Made by a program: the position numbers and the translations under genes. This document shows positions 6,602-12,710 of a stretch of DNA of 37,204 bases, piece after piece. The stretch spans positions 1 to 37,204 of the IMG/VR virus record IMGVR_UViG_3300007735_000689, one strand, 5' to 3'. This DNA comes from a virus. The notes under the pieces are model-generated. The model was not told the DNA's origin and made no database searches. It saw only the letters and a program-made list of their open reading frames with translations. Within the stretch, counting starts at the first letter, position 1; each line of letters starts with the position of its first letter.

Positions 6602-7628
6602 CTAATAACTTTCCTGGATATATTTCAGGGGAAAAGTTTTCGTAGTTGTTGACTAAATCCCATTCGTAAAACTCTGGAGATAAATGGACAGATCCAGGTT
6701 TTTCCATGTAAGTTTTAGCATAATCTTCAGGATCTATCATGTACCAATTTGATGGCCATTGATGAACATTATCAAACTGATATTTCATTTCATTGGTCAT
6801 AATGCCCATCAATCTATCTCTTGATGACCAAGATCCATAAAATGCTGTTCCTTTGTAGAAACCAGTTTTTGGTATTTTTCTTTCTTCGTGTTCAATTGGA
6901 TATGGTGCAGTTACCTCAAAAGTTCCTATTTTACCTGTTTGTTGTAACCATTCAAGTTGAATTTTAAGTGTCGTAACTAGTTTTCTCGTTGCTCCTTCTG
7001 GATCTAATTGGCGGCATAAATGATGACGAATGTCAACATTGCCAGCATAAATGACTAAATGAGGCACAAAATAGTCAGGCAAATACGTACTAATACCTCT
7101 TTCAGTTAATCCATGAAGTGTTAAACCATCGTGGCGGTAAACGATTGTGTTTGATCTGTATCTTGAAATTGAATGTGAATCACCGATAACTACTCTCTGA
7201 ATATCAGAAACAAGATCTTCATGCTTAATAACTTTGCACTTCATTAAGTCACGGATTTTTGTCCATTCTGACTCTGTAAAATCAAAGTCAGTCTTTGCAG
7301 CACGTGGACGTAAAATTCGTTCAATATCACCAATAGGCATATCTAAAGCCTTAATATTTGCAAGATCCATATCTAAAACTCTGGCGATTCTATCTCTCGT
7401 CTCTCTTGTATAACCGCCAAATAGATTAAAAACTTCACCTTTGAACTCCATTGGAGTTGATACTAACCATGTGCCTTCTTTGACAAGTTTGTCATTGCCA
7501 AAAGCAATTTCAGATTTAGTATTATAAGCATCATCGACCATACATTTCTGCATTCTTGGCCAAGCAGATCTATGACTTGCAATTCGATCTGTAAATGAAG
7601 TAACTATATCGTCTAGTATGTATCTCAT
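6594..7628 (-). CDS. SGNH/GDSL-hydrolase-like protein
   Basis: This 344-residue protein has a block resembling SGNH hydrolases. VVIGDSHSISRYRSN (147-160) has GDS with Ser151 as candidate nucleophile, and LVIYAGNVDIRHH (191-203) resembles the block carrying the conserved Asn and ending in HH. The region before residue 145 is unrelated and may be a separate domain. SGNH enzymes hydrolyse or transfer acyl groups. No signal peptide is present, so it probably acts in the cytoplasm, perhaps on a nucleotide or DNA-linked group, given its place among nucleotide genes. I cannot see a clear catalytic Asp-x-x-His pair near the C-terminus, so activity is uncertain. Confidence 0.58.
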   Translation of the reverse strand: MRYILDDIVTSFTDRIASHRSAWPRMQKCMVDDAYNTKSEIAFGNDKLVKEGTWLVSTPMEFKGEVFNLFGGYTRETRDRIARVLDMDLANIKALDMPIGDIERILRPRAAKTDFDFTESEWTKIRDLMKCKVIKHEDLVSDIQRVVIGDSHSISRYRSNTIVYRHDGLTLHGLTERGISTYLPDYFVPHLVIYAGNVDIRHHLCRQLDPEGATRKLVTTLKIQLEWLQQTGKIGTFEVTAPYPIEHEERKIPKTGFYKGTAFYGSWSSRDRLMGIMTNEMKYQFDNVHQWPSNWYMIDPEDYAKTYMEKPGSVHLSPEFYEWDLVNNYENFSPEIYPGKLLDV

Positions 7629-8056
7629 TCTATATGCTCACAAGCAATTGGAGAACAGAGAACAGCCGCATCATCAAATGCTCGTCCGCAAGTTTTGCAT
7701 TTGCCTTGTACGCCGTCATAACCTAAAAGTTGACGTTTAGCATTTTTATCTGCTTTCTCAAAATAAAGATCTAGAATGGACTGTTCATCAATACCGGCAA
7801 TTAAAACTAAATTAGCCCAGAAATGAAGTACATCTATCATTTCTCCTACAAAAGCGGCACGATTAAAATGCCGACTTGTAGCCCATGGTTTCCAACCAGT
7901 CTCATTTAATGCTTCATGTAATTCATCTGTTAAAGCCAAAGACATATCACGAATATATTGAGCTCTTTGTTCGTCATCAAGAGTTGTAACATCTACTCCA
8001 TATGACTTAAGTTGGAGTTTTCTTTGATTGTCCAAAATCATTTGTAAAGCACTCAC
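7625..8056 (-). CDS. All-alpha NTP pyrophosphatase (dimeric dUTPase/dCTPase type) with C-terminal zinc ribbon
   Basis: This 143-residue enzyme has the two metal motifs of the dimeric dUTPase/MazG superfamily: E-x2-E in DELHEALNETGWKPW (about 44-58) and E-x2-D in GEMIDVLHFWANL (about 71-83). It should hydrolyse dUTP and perhaps dCTP to the monophosphate; T4 dCTPase-dUTPase (gp56) belongs to the same superfamily and removes dCTP so that a modified cytosine is used. The C-terminus adds a zinc ribbon (CKTCG and a later pair of Cys), an unusual extension. It starts at a GTG overlapping the dCMP deaminase stop. Confidence 0.8.
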   Translation of the reverse strand: MSALQMILDNQRKLQLKSYGVDVTTLDDEQRAQYIRDMSLALTDELHEALNETGWKPWATSRHFNRAAFVGEMIDVLHFWANLVLIAGIDEQSILDLYFEKADKNAKRQLLGYDGVQGKCKTCGRAFDDAAVLCSPIACEHIE

Positions 8057-8478
8057 GGTTTTACCTCCTGTTTTAGTAAAATATTAAACGTTCTTGCTAA
8101 CTCAGCAATGGCACCTAGATCGTAAACTGTTCCATCTATTAAATCAGAATACATGACAGAAGTAATTCCATAACTAGCAATTACTTTTATACATTCAGAA
8201 CATGGATGATGCGTACAATACATATAGCCATTTTTTGTTTGATCTGGAGTGCAATAACGCAATGCATTCACCTCTGCGTGTATTACAAAACCACGCCTAG
8301 CGTCCCTATCTTCCCACGGAATCGTGACGCCAGGCGCAGCCCCATTGTAGCCGATGCTTATTATGCTTCTATCCCCGCGTAGAACACATGCACCAACTTT
8401 TAGATATGGATCTTCACTGCGATAGGAGGCTGCTCTCGCAATCTCCAATCCATATTTGTCCCAAGACATTCGAGTCAT
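8053..8478 (-). CDS. dCMP deaminase
   Basis: This 141-residue zinc deaminase has the signature HAEVNAL (His67, Glu69) and HPCSECIK (Cys93, Cys96), plus the GYNGAAPG segment typical of dCMP deaminases. It converts dCMP to dUMP and is usually controlled by dCTP and dTTP. With the dUTPase next to it, it would feed the dUMP pool; competing with a dCMP-selective TS-family enzyme makes its role here interesting. The ATG overlaps the upstream stop (ATGA); a second ATG nine bases later is also possible. Confidence 0.92.
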   Translation of the reverse strand: MTRMSWDKYGLEIARAASYRSEDPYLKVGACVLRGDRSIISIGYNGAAPGVTIPWEDRDARRGFVIHAEVNALRYCTPDQTKNGYMYCTHHPCSECIKVIASYGITSVMYSDLIDGTVYDLGAIAELARTFNILLKQEVKP

Positions 8479-9026
8479 GACTCAACAACCGCCAGGTGTT
8501 TGATGATGAGAGCAATCTCATCATCAGTCAAGTCACTACTCGAACTTATTTCACGACTTACTAGGCCGCGTACTGCCGCTAGGATAGCATCCTTCTCCGT
8601 GATGCCTTTTGTTCCTAGCAACTCTACTATTTGCTTCAAACCAGGATTTGCACGTTTCATCATGACTTTATCTGGTTTGTTGCGTTCAATTGCAAGTTCA
8701 ACTTCTTCTTTTGTTGCAATTGCTTTATCAATGCCAATACCTAAAGCACCAATAGCTCGACCCCAACAACTGGTTTCAAGATTTTGTATTTCACTTCCTC
8801 TAGTGAAATTAGTTTTTCCTGGTAAATACTCTTGAGCTGTTCCAACACCGGGCTTTTCATCATTTGGATGACGATAAGCATATGCTCGTCCAATTACAAT
8901 TACCTGATCTCCAACAGTTTGGAATTGCAGATCTGGATCCATTTGCAATGAACCTTCTGGATACTTCTCATAAAACAATTTAATTCTATGTGGTACATCT
9001 ACATAATTTTCAAGACGCTTGTCCAT
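8475..9026 (-). CDS. Putative single-strand annealing protein (ERF/Sak-like)
   Basis: This 183-residue protein begins with an ENYVDVPHRIKLFYEKYPEG segment. It carries GRAYAYRHPNDEKPGVGTAQEYLPGKTNFTRGSEIQNLETSCWGRAIGALGIGIDKAIATKEEV around 47-112. The Glu-Thr-Ser...Gly-Arg-Ala...Leu-Gly-Ile arrangement is like the core of ERF-type annealing proteins. Such proteins anneal complementary strands during phage recombination. The gene next door encodes a RecB-like exonuclease, and the exonuclease/annealing pair is a standard phage recombination module, which supports the call. The N-terminal part resembles a large set of uncharacterised actinophage proteins. Confidence 0.55.
   Translation of the reverse strand: MDKRLENYVDVPHRIKLFYEKYPEGSLQMDPDLQFQTVGDQVIVIGRAYAYRHPNDEKPGVGTAQEYLPGKTNFTRGSEIQNLETSCWGRAIGALGIGIDKAIATKEEVELAIERNKPDKVMMKRANPGLKQIVELLGTKGITEKDAILAAVRGLVSREISSSSDLTDDEIALIIKHLAVVES
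8487..8496 (+). repeat. AACCGCCAGG motif, copy 1
   Basis: Exact copy of a 10-mer found six times between 8.4 and 13.1 kb. This one lies inside the 3' end of the putative annealing-protein gene and runs antisense to it. Confidence 0.5.
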
Positions 9027-9780
9027 TTAATCCCCCTATTTGTGTCAATAAACTTTCAATATGTTCTAATCTGTTTGCCAAATCAATAACAGTTAAAAAA
9101 GAATCCCATGCTAAGTCTGCATCTGTCACTTCATGAAATGTTGTGCCATTTTCAGATACATGAACGATTCCTAGTCCATCAAGAGTTGGCAAAGATCTTT
9201 CAATGCCTTCTTCATCAAGATAAAAATCTGCATTAGCATATGCCGCAATCTGCATTGCCATTTCACCATAGACTCCTGCGCTAGTTTTCCAATCGCAAAG
9301 ATACGTCTTGCCAGCTAATGGACCATCGCCAAACTTTAGAATAGCATCAAAAGTACCGGCATAACCATGGACTCTATTTGCTACAACTTTTTCAGTTAGA
9401 ACAGGAATTACTTCCCATTGATCTAACCATTCAACGTAGCCATTGACGTATTGAGCAAATTCACCAGCAACTTCCGCTTCTCCACCATGAATGATAGTTT
9501 CAGCAATTGCATGGATCTCAGTTCCTCGTGCTCCAGCTTTGTCTCTTTGATTCCAAGGAATCATTTTTAAGAACTTCACAGCTTCGTCACGTTCGCGGCT
9601 GATTAGATTAGGAAGATTTGCAAAATTGTCATAGACATATTCTGCAACTAGTTTTGCACTCCAATATGGAAGCGCAGGTTTAGGCATACCAGATCCAATG
9701 AGAGTCGTTACACCTTTGACAGGTTGGCCATCAAGAAGATATTTGTGACCACGTTTTGTTTCAATGCGTTCTAGTCCCAT
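9010..9780 (-). CDS. RecB/Cas4-like PD-(D/E)XK exonuclease
   Basis: This 256-residue nuclease has the ordered motifs of the RecB-family domain: GVTTLI near 23-28, His90 in GTEIHAIAE, Asp145 in GTFDAIL, Asp163-x-Lys165 in LCDWKTSAG, and Gln177/Tyr181 in QIAAYANA. It lacks an obvious four-cysteine iron-sulfur site, unlike true Cas4. It should degrade DNA ends in recombination with the neighbouring annealing protein, or process replication intermediates. It overlaps that gene by 17 bases. Confidence 0.88.
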   Translation of the reverse strand: MGLERIETKRGHKYLLDGQPVKGVTTLIGSGMPKPALPYWSAKLVAEYVYDNFANLPNLISRERDEAVKFLKMIPWNQRDKAGARGTEIHAIAETIIHGGEAEVAGEFAQYVNGYVEWLDQWEVIPVLTEKVVANRVHGYAGTFDAILKFGDGPLAGKTYLCDWKTSAGVYGEMAMQIAAYANADFYLDEEGIERSLPTLDGLGIVHVSENGTTFHEVTDADLAWDSFLTVIDLANRLEHIESLLTQIGGLNGQAS

Positions 9781-10106
9781 GAGCTCTTCAAGGTTCTTTT
9801 AGTAAAGAAGTTAGCAAGTCCTTTTTCATTTGCCTCAATTAGTCTTGAGTACCGACTTGCATAGTTATTTGAGATAGCAAATTGGTCCCCCGAAGATCTG
9901 ATTCCAATTTCCCATCGTAGTTTGTTGATTAACAAATCAATGGAACAAATATCGTGACCTGCTGATTTCCATTGATAAGCAAGATCAACTAGTTGACGAT
10001 AGATGTGTGGATTTTCATGATGAAACTTGTTGAACTGTTCATCAATTGGATCTGCCAATAAAGATAATTGCTTTGGTTCAAACCATTCCCTGGCGGTTTC
10101 TGACAT
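9771..10106 (-). CDS. Unknown phage protein, FHxxNPxIYxxL family
   Basis: This 111-residue protein has the motif FNKFHHENPHIYRQLVDLAYQW (about 25-46), then INKLRWEIGIRSSGDQFAISNNYASRYSRL (about 60-89) and a final NFFTKRTL. I have a strong impression of this pattern from many phages of different hosts, where it is encoded near replication or recombination genes, but the function is unknown. Here it sits between the exonuclease and a secreted lysozyme-like protein. An AACCGCCAGG motif falls inside its first codons. Confidence 0.75.
   Translation of the reverse strand: MSETAREWFEPKQLSLLADPIDEQFNKFHHENPHIYRQLVDLAYQWKSAGHDICSIDLLINKLRWEIGIRSSGDQFAISNNYASRYSRLIEANEKGLANFFTKRTLKSSWD
10089..10098 (-). 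repeat. AACCGCCAGG motif, copy 2
   Basis: Exact copy of the recurrent 10-mer, located over codons 3-7 of the 9771-10106 gene, in the direction of its transcription. Confidence 0.5.
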
Positions 10107-10107
10107 T

Positions 10108-10548
10108 TTATGCCTTTCGTGTTAGTTGTTTTGGTACTAGTTTATTGCATTTAGAGTTGACTGCCCAATGTGTCCAACCGGACCAATGGTACTTTGCATT
10201 CAACGCTGCTACAAATCCTACATCTTGGTAGATAGGTTCCCACTGATCTATGGACTTTGATTGCAGGTATTTTACCAGCTTCTTCGTCTTAGACTTTGGC
10301 ATTCCATAATCTACTAATCTGTTTGCAACCATAAAAGATAAACCATGTCGCCATTGATTATCTAAGAATTGCCACCGTCCTCTTGCGGAAGACTGATCTC
10401 CTACTGCTTCGTAGTTACCTCTAGATTCATGATGACTTATACATTTTGCATAAGCAACCTGATCTTTTGGAACTCTTGCTGCTGCTGTTTTATAGTCCAC
10501 CGCATTAGCATTTGGTGTTACTAATAAAAAGGCTACAGCGACTGCCAT
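10108..10548 (-). CDS. Secreted lysozyme-like (Rpf/transglycosylase-type) protein
   Basis: This 146-residue protein has a signal-like N-terminus (MAVAVAFLLVTPNANA) and a lysozyme-fold segment CISHHESRGNYEAVGDQSSARGRWQFLDNQWRHG (36-69). Glu41 is the candidate catalytic acid and GRWQFLDNQW is the usual substrate loop. Two or three cysteines (36 and 133) could pair outside the cytoplasm. It resembles resuscitation-promoting-factor and soluble transglycosylase domains that cut peptidoglycan. Its place in the early operon, far from the CHAP endolysin, suggests a job other than simple lysis. The start is uncertain: the ATG at 10548 lacks a good ribosome site and the signal lacks basic residues; an in-frame CTG twelve bases upstream has AGAGGA in front and would add Leu-Lys-Val. 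Confidence 0.78.
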   Translation of the reverse strand: MAVAVAFLLVTPNANAVDYKTAAARVPKDQVAYAKCISHHESRGNYEAVGDQSSARGRWQFLDNQWRHGLSFMVANRLVDYGMPKSKTKKLVKYLQSKSIDQWEPIYQDVGFVAALNAKYHWSGWTHWAVNSKCNKLVPKQLTRKA

Positions 10549-10553
10549 GACCT

Positions 10554-10607
10554 TCAGACATCGTTCCTCTGACGGCGGACAGATACAGCATAAATAAACA
10601 CAAACAT
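10554..10607 (-). CDS. Possible leader peptide (17 residues)
   Basis: An ATG at 10607 follows a strong AGGAGG at good spacing and reads 17 codons (M-F-V-F-I-Y-A-V-S-V-R-R-Q-R-N-D-V) to a TGA six bases before the lysozyme-like ATG. It may couple translation of that gene. Its basic RRQR end looks like the start of a signal peptide, so a frame error in the sequence is another explanation. Confidence 0.3.
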   Translation of the reverse strand: MFVFIYAVSVRRQRNDV

Positions 10608-10632
10608 AGTTGCCTCCTAGTCGTTGTGTTAG

Positions 10633-10815
10633 TTAGCTTTTGGTTCCATTCATCAATGCATCTAGTGCATCTTGATAAACGTAACGTAAGTTCGAAGGTG
10701 TTTTGTAACCTTCAACTTTTCCAAGATCAACCCAACGTCGTACTGTTCGTGAGTTGCGTCCAATGAGCTTTGCAGCTTGCCCCGTTGTTAGGGACTTTCT
10801 ATTTTCATTTGTCAT
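10633..10815 (-). CDS. MerR/excisionase-type helix-turn-helix protein
   Basis: This 60-residue protein has the HTH_17 pattern: SLTTGQAAKLIGRNSRTVRRWVDLGKVEGYKTPSNLRYVYQDALDALM. This matches excisionase and MerR-like DNA-binding domains, with the recognition helix around residues 20-31. With no integrase in view it is more likely a transcription regulator than an Xis. The ATG at 10815 has AGGA seven bases before it; a GTG six bases farther upstream is possible. The tandem GACCATT repeat upstream (10841-10856) is a candidate binding site. Confidence 0.8.
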   Translation of the reverse strand: MTNENRKSLTTGQAAKLIGRNSRTVRRWVDLGKVEGYKTPSNLRYVYQDALDALMNGTKS

Positions 10816-10840
10816 GTGCACATCCTAAACTGTCCGTAGT

Positions 10841-10856
10841 GACCATTCGACCATTG
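10841..10856. repeat. Tandem 8-bp direct repeat GACCATTS upstream of the HTH gene
   Basis: GACCATTC at 10841-10848 is followed at once by GACCATTG at 10849-10856, about 25 bases before the HTH start. This suits an autoregulatory site, but is only a short repeat. Confidence 0.35.
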
Positions 10857-10918
10857 CCGCATGGTGTTTTATCAGCGGACATAAACATAAAAATAAATTA
10901 TGTTGTACAATCCGCATG

Positions 10919-10956
10919 CGATTAACCGGTTTACCTGGCGGTTCTCCGGTTAATCG
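10919..10956. other. 11-bp perfect inverted repeat with AACCGCCAGG in the loop
   Basis: CGATTAACCGG (10919-10929) pairs perfectly with CCGGTTAATCG (10946-10956). The loop of 16 bases holds the recurrent AACCGCCAGG (10934-10943, minus). The stem contains the stop codon of the small membrane protein. Neither strand has a T-run after the stem, so it is not a classic intrinsic terminator; an operator or an RNA-stability/processing hairpin is more likely. Confidence 0.6.
10934..10943 (-). repeat. AACCGCCAGG motif, copy 3
   Basis: Exact copy of the recurrent 10-mer, displayed in the loop of the 11-bp inverted repeat at 10919-10956. No start codon follows directly. Confidence 0.5.
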
Positions 10957-11138
10957 TCCAACATACATTCAACCATAGTTCCCCAACAATAACCATCTTC
11001 TGTCCACCAAAGATTCATGGACACTTGCCAAATTACAAACAAACCAATCAAGATAAATACAGCACGAACTCGTTTACCGCGTTTAGTTAGTTTCATTATT
11101 AGTCTCCTTAGTTTGTTGACAAGAACAGACTTCCACAT
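10950..11138 (-). CDS. Small single-span membrane protein with two possible starts
   Basis: The protein has a basic N-terminus (KLTKRGKRVR), one hydrophobic span (AVFILIGLFVIWQVSM) and an acidic, cysteine-containing tail. Two in-frame ATGs each have a strong ribosome site: 11138 (AAGGAGG, six bases spacing, 62 residues) and 11096 (AAGGAG, seven bases spacing, 48 residues). The longer form adds a stretch with VNKLRRLIM. A dual-start arrangement recalls phage holins, but with one span only a holin or antiholin role is speculative. An alternative is that the first site serves a 17-codon GTG reading frame (VEVCSCQQTKETNNETN) ending just after the second ATG. The gene ends inside a strong hairpin. 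Confidence 0.6.
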   Translation of the reverse strand: MWKSVLVNKLRRLIMKLTKRGKRVRAVFILIGLFVIWQVSMNLWWTEDGYCWGTMVECMLDD

Positions 11139-11188
11139 CGTATTCCTCCTTGTAGGAATGATAAATGTATCCACGTCCATAACATAGA

Positions 11189-11347
11189 TTACAAGTCATT
11201 GGAATCCTCCAGATCTAAAGCAATTTCCGAATTGATACAAGTCTGCACACTGCAAACCCAACGTTGCAATCCACCATAAGTTCTACTGGAAATGGTCACA
11301 TCAGAACTACATGCTGCACATTTCAGTTTGCCAGATCTAGTTGTCAT
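11189..11347 (-). CDS. Zinc-ribbon microprotein (52 residues)
   Basis: It encodes MTTRSGKLKCAACSSDVT and later GLQRWVCSVQTCINSE, a C-x2-C...C-x4-C metal site, then an acidic tail (LDLEDSND). The ATG at 11347 overlaps the stop of the papain-like gene (ATGA) and has GGAG upstream; a reading from farther upstream would overlap that gene for no reason. The function is unknown. Confidence 0.65.
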   Translation of the reverse strand: MTTRSGKLKCAACSSDVTISSRTYGGLQRWVCSVQTCINSEIALDLEDSNDL

Positions 11348-11769
11348 GGCATTCTCCAATATCCATAGACGCATCTAGTACCGTCTCTTGACGGATCATG
11401 AGTGTCATGAATGACTCCATCTACAATAGCGACAATATGCTTTGAGACACTAGCAATAATTTTGCCACTAGGTAATTCAGATTCTCTTAAATGGACTTTA
11501 CAACCAGAACCAATAGCCATAGTAGGAGTCCATTCAAATCCTAAATCTTTCATGATTTTTCTAACTGTGGCATTGCGGACTCCAGTTCTAGAATTAGACT
11601 TTTTCTGTTTACTAGATTTCCGTTCTTGACTGCCATAAGTATTGACCAGATCATAAACTTCCTGATATGGCTTATTAGTTACTATCGCTATTGCTCTAGT
11701 AACGCAATCTGAAGTAGATCCGCGGTAACCCGCAATTGATCTACCACCATCATTATATTCGTACTTCAT
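11344..11769 (-). CDS. Papain-fold-like (cysteine peptidase-like) phage protein
   Basis: This 141-residue protein begins MKYEYNDGGRSIAGYRGSTSDCVTRAIAI. A cysteine (Cys22) starts a helix in the manner of papain-like enzymes, and later segments HIVAIVDGVIHDTHD offer the His and Asp/Asn partners. The final VYGYWRM is also characteristic of a widespread phage family that I associate with C39/NlpC-like folds but whose substrate is unknown. It could be a processing peptidase, transglutaminase-like or an anti-host enzyme. Translation starts after a strong AACCGCCAGGAGG. A promoter with a perfect TATAAT lies 32 to 37 bases upstream of the ATG. Confidence 0.62.
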   Translation of the reverse strand: MKYEYNDGGRSIAGYRGSTSDCVTRAIAIVTNKPYQEVYDLVNTYGSQERKSSKQKKSNSRTGVRNATVRKIMKDLGFEWTPTMAIGSGCKVHLRESELPSGKIIASVSKHIVAIVDGVIHDTHDPSRDGTRCVYGYWRMP

Positions 11770-11776
11770 TTTTCCT

Positions 11777-11786
11777 CCTGGCGGTT
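11777..11786 (-). repeat. AACCGCCAGG motif, copy 4 (merges with the ribosome site)
   Basis: Exact copy; its last bases continue into AGGAGG, the ribosome binding site of the papain-like gene (ATG at 11769). Confidence 0.6.
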
Positions 11787-11800
11787 AGTGGTACTGGACC

Positions 11801-11806
11801 ATTATA
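11801..11806 (-). promoter_or_regulatory. Predicted -10 box TATAAT before the papain-like gene
   Basis: CAGTGTATAATGGTCC on the minus strand nearly repeats CAGTGTATATTGGTCC at the head of the operon (12706-12721). The shared 15 of 16 bases suggest the same promoter class. The -35 is poor by eye. The box overlaps the stop codon of the 50-residue zinc-ribbon gene. Confidence 0.5.
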
Positions 11807-11954
11807 CACTGCGGACTTTTTGAGTCGTAAGTTTATCGTGCAATTCAGCACAATTTGTGCATATACTTGCAATGAAACGCTGACCGTTGTCATATTGATA
11901 CCAACGATTTTGCGTACTGTTGGTTTCCCAACCACACATCTGACAAATCTTCAT
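11802..11954 (-). CDS. Zinc-ribbon microprotein (50 residues)
   Basis: It encodes MKICQMCGWETNSTQNRWYQ and then ASICTNCAELHDKL, a C-x2-C...C-x2-C ribbon. Aromatic residues between the pairs (W-Y-Q-Y-D-N-G-Q) resemble nucleic-acid-binding ribbons. The ATG overlaps the stop of the preceding 57-residue gene (TAATG) and GAGAGG lies a little far upstream. Function unknown. Confidence 0.65.
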   Translation of the reverse strand: MKICQMCGWETNSTQNRWYQYDNGQRFIASICTNCAELHDKLTTQKVRSV

Positions 11955-12127
11955 TATTCAGATCCTCTCATTAGTCTGCCCCATACTGCAAGCATTTCAA
12001 TTTCTGATTCGAAACGTCCATCAGCTTTTGCACGGTCAATGATGTCATTGACGCTAGATAGTTCAGGATAATCTGAACGAAGTTTTGCAGCAAACTGAGT
12101 TGCCCATTCTTTAGTTAAGTGAGTCAT
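11954..12127 (-). CDS. Unknown 57-residue helical protein
   Basis: It reads MTHLTKEWATQFAAKLRSDYPE, then NDIIDRAKADGRFESEIEMLAVWGRLMRG: two amphipathic helices with no known motif. The ATG at 12127 overlaps the stop of the 12127-12666 gene (TAATG), which decides the start; the longer reading up to 12205 would overlap that gene. Function unknown. Confidence 0.6.
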   Translation of the reverse strand: MTHLTKEWATQFAAKLRSDYPELSSVNDIIDRAKADGRFESEIEMLAVWGRLMRGSE

Positions 12128-12666
12128 TACTTCATGTCCCGTTCTACTGAAGCAGCAATTGAAAGTACCAATTTGTCTGCCATATCTTTTTGTGATGCAG
12201 TCCATCGTGCATAGTATTCAGAATATTCTTCAAGTGAAGAAGATCCTTCAGCATAGTTGTAAACAATTTTTGTAATCATGTGATCTGTTGGAAGTCCAGT
12301 GCGATTCGTCCAAGCGATTTGAGCTTGTGACAACTTGTCCATAACACGTGGACCTTCTTCAGTACGTTCAAAAGTTCCATCACGATTTATATCGTAGTCG
12401 ATTCCATCTTTGAAATATAGACGTGTAACTTTTGTATATGAAGGATTTGCAACTTCAACTCCGTTACCAAAGAATTCTGCTTTACCTTCACGAATTCCAC
12501 GTAGAACATACTTGATTCTACGATTTACTTCAGCTTCATTTTGAGCATCATTGATGTCGTAGTATTCTCCACCACATCCACAAGCGCAACCAGTATCTCC
12601 ACGATAAGTTCTATCTACATCTACTAGTGCAACTTCAGTTACTGCGGTTTTTGTATTTGTACGCAT
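12127..12666 (-). CDS. Unknown 179-residue protein, first gene of the leftward operon
   Basis: I do not recognise it. It has a cysteine-rich CACGCGGEYYD stretch (about 27-37), a basic-helical INEAEVNRRIKYVLRG-like region, then VTRLYFKDGIDYDINRDGTFERTEEGPRVMD and a C-terminal helical region with many Ser and Ala. It is the first gene after the divergent control region, with a strong AACCGCCAGGAG ribosome site, a 5' leader hairpin and a probable promoter with an operator-like inverted repeat. It is therefore expected to be an early gene, possibly host-directed. Confidence 0.7.
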   Translation of the reverse strand: MRTNTKTAVTEVALVDVDRTYRGDTGCACGCGGEYYDINDAQNEAEVNRRIKYVLRGIREGKAEFFGNGVEVANPSYTKVTRLYFKDGIDYDINRDGTFERTEEGPRVMDKLSQAQIAWTNRTGLPTDHMITKIVYNYAEGSSSLEEYSEYYARWTASQKDMADKLVLSIAASVERDMK

Positions 12667-12674
12667 TTTCTTCT

Positions 12675-12684
12675 CCTGGCGGTT
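12675..12684 (-). repeat. AACCGCCAGG motif, copy 5 (merges with the ribosome site)
   Basis: Exact copy, continuing into AGGAG, the ribosome site of the first leftward gene (ATG at 12666). Confidence 0.6.
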
Positions 12685-12687
12685 TAG

Positions 12688-12703
12688 GTAAGCGGTTGCT
12701 TAC
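12688..12703 (-). promoter_or_regulatory. 5' leader hairpin GTAAGC-AACC-GCTTAC
   Basis: A perfect 6-bp stem with an AACC loop lies at the start of the leftward transcript, three bases before the AACCGCCAGG motif. The rightward transcript has the matching element at 13009-13026 with different stem bases but the same GC-AACC-GC core. It probably protects the 5' end of the mRNA or controls initiation. Confidence 0.55.
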
Positions 12704-12710
12704 AAGGACC

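Noticed and set aside
8505-8522. Other CTGATGA occurrences as further hammerhead ribozymes
   Set aside because: The minus-strand CTGATGA here lies in coding sequence and lacks GAAA and the stems; only 13234-13288 has the full core.
10633-10815. Excisionase as evidence of a temperate phage
   Set aside because: The HTH type is shared by many regulators and I see no integrase, attachment site or classical repressor. Lysogeny is not supported.
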